35,491 bases of DNA from an uncultured Faecalibacterium sp. (lineage in GTDB: Bacteria > Bacillota > Clostridia > Oscillospirales > Ruminococcaceae), in contig CAKSTO010000024.1 of the NCBI GenBank assembly GCA_934501115.1, forward strand, positions 1 to 35,491, in the 5' to 3' direction. Under the pieces are notes generated by a model. That model was not told where the DNA came from and ran no database searches. It saw nothing but the letters and a program-made list of their open reading frames with translations. This document shows, in pieces, positions 29,213-35,491 of the stretch (the stretch's first letter is position 1; each line of letters begins with the position of its first letter). The position numbers and the translations under genes are program-made.

Positions 29213-31297
29213 ATGAAATACGCAAGCAACAACATCCGCAATATCTTGATTGCCGGTCATGCCGGCAGCGGCAAGACCACGCTCACCGAGGCGCTGGTCT
29301 ATTTTTCGGGCGCTGCCGAGCGTATGGGTCGTGTGGAAGACGGCACCACGATCTCGGACTTTGACCCTGAAGAAGCAAAGCGCAAGGCCAGCCTGTCGGC
29401 GTCTGTGGTGCCGGTGGAGTACGAGGGCATCAAGTACAACCTGATCGATGCGCCGGGTCTGTTCGACTTCGAGGCCGGTGAATACGAAGGCATCCGTGCC
29501 GCCGAGAGCGTGCTGGTGGTAGTATCCGGCCGCAGCGGCGTTACCGTCGGTGCCGAGAAGGCCTTCCAGCTGGCACGCAAAAACAACAAGGCGACGATGG
29601 TTTTTGTCTCCAAGTGCGATCTGGAAAACGCCAACTACTTCAAAATTCTGGAGGACATGAAGATCAAGTTCGGTTCCACCGTCTGCCCCTGCGTGGTGCC
29701 CGCCAAGCTGGACGACGGCACCCCCGTGTACATCAACCTGTTCAGCCAGAAGGCCTTCAAGTACGAGGGCGGCAAGCAGATCCAGGTGGACCTGCCGGAC
29801 ATCGGCCACCGTTTTCAGGGCCTGATCGAGGCCATGAGCGAAGCCATCGCCGAGACCGACGATGAGCTGATGGAAAAGTTCTTCGGCGGCGAGGCCTTTA
29901 CCACCGAGGAGATCGTGGAAGGCATGCGCAAGGGCGTCAAGGACGGCCTGATCACCCCCGTGTTCTGCGGCAGTGCCGTGAACCAGCAGGCGCTGGATAT
30001 GCTGCTGTTCAATATGCACAAGCTGCTGCCCAGCCCGGAGCACGAAGCCAGCACGCTGGCTGAGGATGCCGCCGGGGAACCGGTGGAGCTGCACTGCACC
30101 GAGGCCGAGCCCACCGCCGCCTACGTCTTTAAGACCGTGGCAGACCCCTTTGTGGGCAAGCTGAGCTACCTGCGGGTCATCAGCGGCAAGGTGACCGCCG
30201 GTGAACCGCTGACCAACGCCCGCACCGGCGACGTGGAAAAGATCACAAAGCCCCTCACCGTCATCGGCAAGAAGCAGGTGGATTCGGACGGCATCATCGC
30301 CGGTGATATCGGCGCAGTGGCAAAGCTGGTGAGCGCCAAGACCGGCGACACCCTGTGCGACGCCGACCGTGTGGTGAAACTGCCCGCACCCGTGTTCCCG
30401 CAGCCGAGCCTGTTCATGGCCGTCACCGTGGCCAAGAAGGGCGACGAGGGCAAGATCTCCAGTGCACTGGCGCGTCTGATGGAAGAGGATCCCACCCTGA
30501 GCTACCAGAACAACGCCGAGACCCATCAGCAGGTCATTGGCGGCTTGGGCGAGCAGCATCTGGACGTGGTAAAGGCCAAACTGAAGAACAAGTTCGGCGT
30601 GGAGATCGGTCTGGAAGCACCCCGCATCGCCTACCGTGAGTCCATCCGCAAGGCCTGCCAGAAGCAGGGCCGCCACAAGAAGCAGACCGGCGGCCACGGC
30701 CAGTTCGGTGACGTTATCATCAACTTCGAGCCCTGCGACAGCGAGCAGGTGGTGTTTGAGGAGAAGGTGTTCGGCGGCAGCGTGCCCAAGAACTTCTTCC
30801 CCGCCGTGGAAAAGGGCGTGCGTCTGGCTGCCGAAAAGGGCGTGCTGGCCGGTTACCCCGTGGTCGGCCTGAAGGCCACCCTGCTGGACGGCAGCTACCA
30901 CCCGGTGGACAGCTCTGAAATGGCCTTTATCATGGCTGCAAAGCTGGCCTACAAGGCCGCCATGCCCGAGGCAGGCCCCGTCATTCTGGAGCCCATCCAC
31001 ACCCTGAAGGCGCATGTGCCGAACGACAACACCGGCGACATCATGGGCGACGTGACCAAGCGCCGCGGCCGCGTGCTGGGCATGGAGCCGGACGAGGACG
31101 GCCTGCAGACCATCATCGCTGAAGTGCCGCTGGCAGAGCTTGCAAACTTTACCACCTTTATCCGGCAGACCACGCAGGGACGCGGCTGGTTCACCACCGA
31201 GTTCGCTCGCTACGAGACCCTGCCCGAGATGCTGGTGCCCTCCGTGGTGGAGCAGGCCAAGAAGCTGGGCAATCTGGATGAGAGCGCCGACGATTGA
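29213..31297 (+). CDS. Elongation factor G-like GTPase
   Basis: A 694-residue translational GTPase with the EF-G domain order: G domain (1-260) with P-loop GHAGSGKTTLTEA, switch I DGTTISDFDPEEAKRKAS, DAPG, and a degenerate NKxD position (SKCD); then the domain II beta-barrel (from about 305), domain III (LARLMEEDPTLSYQNN, VIGGLGEQHLDVV), domain IV (KKQTGGHGQFGDVIINFEP) and the domain V fold (EPIHTLKAHVPNDNTGDIMGDVTKRRGRVLGME). The P-loop GHAGSGKT, instead of AHIDAGKT, and the sequence after it mark the EF-G paralogue common in Clostridia and Actinobacteria, not the canonical str-operon FusA. Its role is unsettled. GAGGGA supports the start. It is monocistronic. Confidence 0.93.
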   Translation: MKYASNNIRNILIAGHAGSGKTTLTEALVYFSGAAERMGRVEDGTTISDFDPEEAKRKASLSASVVPVEYEGIKYNLIDAPGLFDFEAGEYEGIRAAESVLVVVSGRSGVTVGAEKAFQLARKNNKATMVFVSKCDLENANYFKILEDMKIKFGSTVCPCVVPAKLDDGTPVYINLFSQKAFKYEGGKQIQVDLPDIGHRFQGLIEAMSEAIAETDDELMEKFFGGEAFTTEEIVEGMRKGVKDGLITPVFCGSAVNQQALDMLLFNMHKLLPSPEHEASTLAEDAAGEPVELHCTEAEPTAAYVFKTVADPFVGKLSYLRVISGKVTAGEPLTNARTGDVEKITKPLTVIGKKQVDSDGIIAGDIGAVAKLVSAKTGDTLCDADRVVKLPAPVFPQPSLFMAVTVAKKGDEGKISSALARLMEEDPTLSYQNNAETHQQVIGGLGEQHLDVVKAKLKNKFGVEIGLEAPRIAYRESIRKACQKQGRHKKQTGGHGQFGDVIINFEPCDSEQVVFEEKVFGGSVPKNFFPAVEKGVRLAAEKGVLAGYPVVGLKATLLDGSYHPVDSSEMAFIMAAKLAYKAAMPEAGPVILEPIHTLKAHVPNDNTGDIMGDVTKRRGRVLGMEPDEDGLQTIIAEVPLAELANFTTFIRQTTQGRGWFTTEFARYETLPEMLVPSVVEQAKKLGNLDESADD

Positions 31298-31325
31298 TTC
31301 TCTAACTGAATAGGACATTTCCCCG

Positions 31326-31369
31326 ATCCCCGCCGACACCTTTTTCCCTCTGTCGGCGGGGATTTTTGT
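31326..31369 (+). terminator. Terminator of the EF-G-like gene
   Basis: A perfect 13-bp stem (31326-31338 with 31351-31363), 12-nt loop, followed by TTTTGTTG and, soon after, a longer T run. Confidence 0.92.
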
Positions 31370-31441
31370 TGTTATTTTTTTCTCAGATCCTCTAAAAATC
31401 TCTGCCTTTTTTAGGCTTCCTTCCAATCTTGTCTAAACTCC

Positions 31442-31472
31442 TTGATTTCTGTTGGGGGGGGGGGTATATAAT
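31442..31472 (+). promoter_or_regulatory. Poly-G-spacer promoter of the LRR protein
   Basis: TTGATT -35 (31442-31447) and consensus TATAAT -10 (31467-31472) are separated by a 19-bp spacer that contains 11 consecutive G (31454-31464). Loss of two G would give the optimal 17-bp spacer. Such homopolymer tracts between -35 and -10 are classic sites of slipped-strand phase variation. The leader to the ATG is about 75 nt. Confidence 0.75.
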
Positions 31473-31552
31473 AAAGATGAGTGAGTCTTTTTTTGTCCAC
31501 GATCCGCGCAGACAAGATCCGCCCGCAAAAGTCGTATCAAGGAGGAATTGAT

Positions 31553-33178
31553 ATGAAAACGCGACTTATCAGCCTGCTGCTGGCATTCAGCATGGCACTG
31601 ACATTTCTGCCTGTCGGGGCAGTCTCTGCATTTGCGGCGGAGACATTTGTGATCGACGGAATCACCTATACGGTAACAGGTGACGATACTGTTTCCGTAA
31701 CCGGTTACGATAATGCATCCGCTGCGGCCGATTTGGTGCTTTCGGACACCGTTACAAACAATGGCAAAATATACACAGTCACCGCTATCGGCGCAGGTGC
31801 ATTTTCATCAAGAAACAATCTAAAAAGCATCATGATTCCAATGGATGTCGTAACGATTGGGCAGGACGCTTTTTCGCATTGTACGCAACTGGAAACCGTC
31901 GAATTTGAACAAGGAAGTGCTCTGGAGACAATTGAGAAAAGCGCTTTTGCAGGGTCTGGCGTCACTGAGATTAAAATGCCGAAAAGTGTAAAGAACATCG
32001 GAGAATATGCATTTGAGCTCTGTGAAAAAATGACAAGTTTTACTTTTCCGGAAGGCAGCTCGCTAGAAAGTCTGAGTGACGGCCTCTTTATGTACTGCTA
32101 TAAACTCGAATCTTTTGAGATTCCCGATAGTGTTACTCGGGTGAACAACTGGCCGTTCCACTCCTGCATTTCTTTGAAAAGCGTTGTGATTCCGGATGGC
32201 TTGACCTCGTTCGGAACAGCTCCATTTTTCAATTGCGAAAAATTGAATCATGTTGTGATTCCAGACGGTATAACAGAACTGGGTAATATCTTTTTCAGTG
32301 GCTGCAAATCGTTGACAGACGTTGTATTGCCTGCAAGCCTTCGTAAAATAGGTGCAGGTGCCTTTGGTCAATGCCCGGAGGAAATAAAGGTCTCCTATAA
32401 GGGAACACAGTGGGACTCCATCGATATCGTAAAAGACCCTATCAATAATAGTCAGGGTGTTATGGTTGATAATTCCGTCATACTGCGCAATTCTGATAAC
32501 ATCCACCGTGTTCATAAAATAACCGTCAATGGCGGCACTTTTACGATTGATAATCAGCCTGCAGACAGTACATCCGTATTCGTCCGTGAAAACGGTGCAA
32601 TTTCTTTGTCTGCCGCCCCGGCTCAGGACGGCTTGGAGTTTGAACAGTGGGTGGTCTCCCCTGCCAGTGTTCTGCCTGATCTGACCAGCACAGGCTTTGA
32701 TCTGACTGCAAGCGAAACATCTTTCCTCATGCCCGCTCAGGACATCACACTGACTGCACAGTACCGCCCCAGCGTTCCCACGATCGACGACGCCCCTGTT
32801 GACCCTGCCATCAGCACTGCGGTAACGATCATTGGCGGTGCACTGCTGGTGGGCGGGCTGCATCAGCTGGGCACCGAGCTGTGGCTGATTCATCATCTGC
32901 CCAAGGGTACCGCCATCCCGGAAACTCGCATCGAACTGGCCGAAGTGCTCTGGAAGGATGCCGGACAGCCTGCTCCTGCTGCCGAAGCCGCTTATACCGA
33001 TATCGACACCGACGACACCGATGCGCAGCAGGCTGCACAGTGGGCAATTGAAAATGAGCTGATGACGCTGCGCAGCAGTGAGCATCCGGACAAATTCGAC
33101 CCCCATGTGCCGGTCTCCACCGTAAAAGCCATTCGCGCGTGGAAAAAGGCACAGCAGATGAAACCGTCTGCCAAGTAA
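31553..33178 (+). CDS. Secreted BspA-like leucine-rich-repeat protein
   Basis: A 541-residue exported protein. A signal peptide (residues 1-28, MKTRLISLLLAFSMALTFLP, cleavage near AFA-AE) leads to BspA/TpLRR-type leucine-rich repeats (about 30-290; repeated units such as IGAGAFSSRNNLKSIMIP and FFNCEKLNHVVIPDGI), then an InlB-B-like beta domain (about 345-430), a hydrophobic glycine-rich segment (TAVTIIGGALLVGGL) and a C-terminal SLH-like part (YTDIDTDDTDAQQAAQWAIE). It is probably a surface or secreted adhesin or host-contact protein. The LRR part is visibly AT-richer (about 40-45% GC by eye) than the C-terminal part (about 60%). AAGGAGG supports the start. Expression is likely phase-variable. 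Confidence 0.9.
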   Translation: MKTRLISLLLAFSMALTFLPVGAVSAFAAETFVIDGITYTVTGDDTVSVTGYDNASAAADLVLSDTVTNNGKIYTVTAIGAGAFSSRNNLKSIMIPMDVVTIGQDAFSHCTQLETVEFEQGSALETIEKSAFAGSGVTEIKMPKSVKNIGEYAFELCEKMTSFTFPEGSSLESLSDGLFMYCYKLESFEIPDSVTRVNNWPFHSCISLKSVVIPDGLTSFGTAPFFNCEKLNHVVIPDGITELGNIFFSGCKSLTDVVLPASLRKIGAGAFGQCPEEIKVSYKGTQWDSIDIVKDPINNSQGVMVDNSVILRNSDNIHRVHKITVNGGTFTIDNQPADSTSVFVRENGAISLSAAPAQDGLEFEQWVVSPASVLPDLTSTGFDLTASETSFLMPAQDITLTAQYRPSVPTIDDAPVDPAISTAVTIIGGALLVGGLHQLGTELWLIHHLPKGTAIPETRIELAEVLWKDAGQPAPAAEAAYTDIDTDDTDAQQAAQWAIENELMTLRSSEHPDKFDPHVPVSTVKAIRAWKKAQQMKPSAK

Positions 33179-33194
33179 CACCCAATGGAATCAA

Positions 33195-33240
33195 AACAGC
33201 CCGTTCTCCTTTTTTGAAGAGCGGGCTGTTCCGTTATTTG
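33195..33240 (+). terminator. Terminator of the LRR gene
   Basis: A 13-bp stem (33195-33207 with 33228-33240, one U-G pair) about 16 bp past the stop. The T tract is weak (CCGTTATTTG). Confidence 0.65.
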
Positions 33241-33282
33241 CTCCAGCCGACACATTTTTCTGCCCTACCGCCGCCTTTTTTG

Positions 33283-33311
33283 TTGACAAAGCAGCCGCCT
33301 GCTATTATAAT
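33283..33311 (+). promoter_or_regulatory. Consensus promoter of greA-lysS
   Basis: TTGACA (33283-33288), 17-bp spacer, TATAAT (33306-33311): a perfect sigma-A promoter, about 70 bp before the greA ATG. Confidence 0.95.
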
Positions 33312-33386
33312 AATGTAGTCAAAATGGCATTCTTGTGCGGCTTTGCGGCTGCACAGCACAAATAGAGACAAGGAGAGATTCTCAAC

Positions 33387-33872
33387 ATGGCACAAGAGAT
33401 CAAAATGTCCGCTGCCGGCCTGAAGGCAATGCAGGAGGAACTGGAATACCTCAAGACCGTTCGCCGCAAGGAGCTGGCCGAAGAGATCAAGGAAGCACGC
33501 AGCCACGGCGACCTGTCCGAGAACAGCGAGTACGACGAGGCTAAGAATACGCAGGGTCTGGTGGAGAACCGCATCACCGAGCTGGAGCAGATGATCAAGA
33601 ACGCTGTCGTCATCGACGAGAGCGAGCTGAGCGTGGACACCGTTTCCGTCGGCACCCACGTCACCATCCAGATGACCGGTGAGGACGAGGCCGAAGAGTA
33701 CGATATCGTCGGCCGCACCGAGGCTGACCCCCTGAACGGCAAGATCAGCGACGAGAGCCCTGTGGGTCACGCCCTGCTGAACAAGGCTGTGGGTGCCAAG
33801 ACCGAAGTTCTGCTGCCCACCGGCCACACGGTGGAGTACACTGTGCTGGCCATTACCCACGCTGCAAACTAA
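33387..33872 (+). CDS. greA: Transcription elongation factor GreA
   Basis: A 161-residue transcript-cleavage factor that rescues backtracked RNA polymerase. The N-terminal coiled coil (about 8-78) contains ARSHGDLSENSEYDEAKNTQ, with the acidic tip residues Asp and Glu that reach the polymerase active site. The C-terminal FKBP-like domain has TVSVGTHVTIQ and SDESPVGHALLNKAVGAKTEV. It is full length. It precedes lysS by 12 bp, a common Firmicute pairing, under one strong promoter. Confidence 0.97.
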   Translation: MAQEIKMSAAGLKAMQEELEYLKTVRRKELAEEIKEARSHGDLSENSEYDEAKNTQGLVENRITELEQMIKNAVVIDESELSVDTVSVGTHVTIQMTGEDEAEEYDIVGRTEADPLNGKISDESPVGHALLNKAVGAKTEVLLPTGHTVEYTVLAITHAAN

Positions 33873-33884
33873 GTAGGAGTAATC

Positions 33885-35396
33885 ATGGAAGAGCAAAAGA
33901 AGAACCCCGCACAGGGTCTGACCGAGAGCGAGCAGGTGCAGGTGCGCCGCCAGAAGCTGGCCGACCTGCAGGCCGCAGGCCGCGACCCCTTCACCCTGAC
34001 CAAGTATCCGCAGGACGCCTACTCTGCCGACCTGAAGGAAGAGTTTGCCTCCCTGCCCAACGAGACCGACAGCGGCAAGACCGTTGCTCTGGCAGGCCGC
34101 ATGATGTCCAAGCGCGTGATGGGCAAAGCCAGCTTTGCCCACCTGCGGGACGATAAGGGCGACATCCAGCTGTATGTCCGCCGCGACGAGCTGGGCGAGG
34201 AGCCCTATGCTGCCTTCAAGAAGCTGGACGTGGGCGACATCATCGGCGTCAAGGGCGAGGTGTTCCGCACCAAGACCGGCGAGCTGAGCGTCCGCGCCAC
34301 CGAGCTGACCCTGCTGGCCAAGAGCCTGCGCCCCCTGCCCGAGAAGTTCCACGGCCTGACCGATACCGAGATGCGCTATCGTCAGCGCTACGTGGATCTG
34401 ATCGCCAACCCCGAGGTGAAGGACACCTTCGTGAAGCGCAGCCAGATCCTGAAGGAGATCCGCGCCTATCTGGACGAGAAGGGCTTTCTGGAGGTGGACA
34501 CCCCCATCCTGACCCCCTTCGAGATCGGTGCCTCTGCCCGCCCCTTCTACACCCATCACAACAGCCTGAACATGGACATGGTGCTGCGCATCGAGACCGA
34601 GCTGTACCTCAAGCGCCTGATCGTGGGCGGCATGGATCGCGTGTATGAGGTGGGCCGCATCTTCCGCAACGAGGGCATGGATCCCAAGCACAACCCGGAG
34701 TTTACCAGCATCGAGCTGTATCAGGCCTTCACCGACTTCCACGGCATGATGGATCTGGTGGAAGAGCTGTATAAGCGCCTTGCTCAGAAGATCTGCGGCA
34801 GCATGGTCATCCCCTATCAGGGCAAGCAGATCGACATGAGCCACTGGGAGCGCCTGACCATGGTGGAAGCCGTGAAGAAGTACTCCGGCGTGGACTTCAA
34901 CGACTGGAAGTCTGACGAGGACGCCATTGCTGCCGCCAAGGAGCACCACGTGGAGCTGCCCGAGGTGCCCACCAAGGGTTCCATTCTGGCCGAGTTCTTC
35001 GACGCCTTTGTGGAGGACAAGCTGATCCAGCCTACTTTCATCTACGACTACCCCGTGGAGATCAGCCCGCTGGCAAAGCGTAAGCCGGACGATCCCGCCT
35101 TCACTGAGCGCTTTGAGTATTTCATCGACTGCACCGAGTACGGCAACGCCTTCAGTGAGCTGAACGACCCCATCGACCAGAAGGGCCGCTTCGAGCGTCA
35201 GGTCGCCGAGCGCAAGGCCATCGAGCCCGATTGCAAGGCACAGGTCGATTATGACTACGTCAACGCTCTGGAGTACGGTCTGCCTCCCACGGGCGGTCTG
35301 GGCTTCGGCGTAGACCGTCTGGTGATGTTGCTCACCGACAGCGCCTCCATCCGCGATGTGCTGCTGTTCCCCACGATGAAGCCGATTGAGCAGTAA
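33885..35396 (+). CDS. lysS: Lysyl-tRNA synthetase (class II)
   Basis: A 503-residue class II aminoacyl-tRNA synthetase charging tRNA-Lys. The N-terminal OB-fold anticodon-binding domain (about 50-160) includes VALAGRMMSKRVMGKASFAHL. The catalytic domain shows motif 1 (GFLEVDTPILTP), motif 2 (YEVGRIFRNEGMDPKHNPEF) and motif 3 (GLGFGVDRLVMLLT) near the C-terminus. Length and motif order are standard for bacterial LysRS2. It follows greA by 12 bp and ends at a terminator. Confidence 0.97.
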   Translation: MEEQKKNPAQGLTESEQVQVRRQKLADLQAAGRDPFTLTKYPQDAYSADLKEEFASLPNETDSGKTVALAGRMMSKRVMGKASFAHLRDDKGDIQLYVRRDELGEEPYAAFKKLDVGDIIGVKGEVFRTKTGELSVRATELTLLAKSLRPLPEKFHGLTDTEMRYRQRYVDLIANPEVKDTFVKRSQILKEIRAYLDEKGFLEVDTPILTPFEIGASARPFYTHHNSLNMDMVLRIETELYLKRLIVGGMDRVYEVGRIFRNEGMDPKHNPEFTSIELYQAFTDFHGMMDLVEELYKRLAQKICGSMVIPYQGKQIDMSHWERLTMVEAVKKYSGVDFNDWKSDEDAIAAAKEHHVELPEVPTKGSILAEFFDAFVEDKLIQPTFIYDYPVEISPLAKRKPDDPAFTERFEYFIDCTEYGNAFSELNDPIDQKGRFERQVAERKAIEPDCKAQVDYDYVNALEYGLPPTGGLGFGVDRLVMLLTDSASIRDVLLFPTMKPIEQ

Positions 35397-35418
35397 ATTC
35401 CGCGTTTGCGCAGCAATG

Positions 35419-35438
35419 AAAGCCCCAGTGGGGCTTTT
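35419..35438 (+). terminator. Terminator of greA-lysS
   Basis: AAAGCCCC-AGT-GGGGCTTTT, an 8-bp stem with 3-nt loop ending in TTTT, 22 bp past the lysS stop. It is short but well formed. Confidence 0.7.
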
Positions 35439-35452
35439 AAGCGGCCGAGCGG

Positions 35453-35485
35453 TCTTGCGCCAGCAAGATGGAGGGGCCTTGCCCC
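35453..35485. repeat. Tandem hairpin pair at the right edge
   Basis: Two adjacent small hairpins, TCTTGC-GCCA-GCAAGA (35453-35468) and GGGGC-CTT-GCCCC (35473-35485), recall the double-hairpin arms of the repeat at 11838-12000. The element may continue past the window. Confidence 0.3.
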
Positions 35486-35491
35486 GACAAG

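Noticed and set aside
29012..31426. An 804-codon minus-strand frame opposite the EF-G-like gene
   Set aside because: Its composition (His/Gln/Ala/Gly-rich) is that of antisense GC-rich coding DNA; the plus strand has complete EF-G domains.
33234..34949. A 571-codon minus-strand frame opposite greA-lysS
   Set aside because: It is antisense to two recognisable genes and spans their promoter.
1..35491. CRISPR arrays, insertion sequences with transposase, prophage genes, rRNA
   Set aside because: No regularly spaced repeats, transposase or integrase motifs, phage structural genes or rRNA sequence were seen.

Overview
The window looks like chromosomal DNA of a GC-rich (roughly 55-60%) Firmicute of the Oscillospiraceae, most likely Faecalibacterium or a close relative. 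This is inferred from AGGAGG ribosome binding sites, TTGACA/TATAAT-type promoters, Firmicute-specific families (DUF3842, ThiW, a BspA-like leucine-rich-repeat protein with an SLH-like tail, a holin-like toxin) and short double-hairpin intergenic repeats. No phage, conjugation or transposase gene was seen.

Layout. 1-2165 (minus): a MerR-type regulator with C-terminal membrane helices, a YbjQ-family protein and a CPBP membrane protease, behind a MerR-type 19-bp-spacer promoter. 2183-4103 (minus): a DEAD-box RNA helicase and an HU-like protein, each with its own promoter. 4137-13444 (minus): a pyrimidine and carbamoyl-phosphate region in three transcription units: pyrE-carA-carB; pyrF-pyrK-pyrD; and pyrC behind a translated leader and terminator. 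pyrB is not in the window. 13662-14638: cysE (plus), then a 298-bp inverted-repeat element. 14640-19361 (minus): DUF3842-pepV, then MATE-xth-COG2426. 19362-19875: non-coding, with hairpins and terminators. 19933-23987 (minus): thiamine operon thiW-thiM-thiE-thiC under a TPP riboswitch and terminator, with two further structured non-coding segments. 24231-26753: AGCS symporter (plus), Hpt protein (minus), tRNA-Tyr (plus). 26846-27929 (minus): argF. 27984-28990: dCMP deaminase flanked by two paralogous small RNAs, one antisense to a holin-like toxin gene. 29118-31363: EF-G-like GTPase. 31442-33240: secreted LRR protein behind a promoter with a run of 11 G. 33283-35438: greA-lysS.

How the genes connect. 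CarAB makes carbamoyl phosphate, which is used by pyrimidine synthesis (PyrC, PyrD/K, PyrE, PyrF are here) and by ArgF. The pyrE-car and argF control regions share a short AT-rich motif that could be an arginine-repressor site. Thiamine is assembled from de novo pyrimidine (ThiC) and salvaged thiazole (ThiW, ThiM), joined by ThiE.

The strongest candidates for undescribed biology are: (1) the pyrC leader, a 29-codon ORF ending in a U-rich stretch that abuts an intrinsic terminator, which is the architecture of enterobacterial pyrBI attenuation but in a Firmicute; (2) the poly-G promoter of the LRR protein, which looks phase-variable; (3) the type I toxin-antitoxin locus with a toxin-less paralogue of the antitoxin RNA; (4) extra structured RNA in the thiamine operon; and (5) repeats that appear to supply a terminator and a promoter inside the pyr region.
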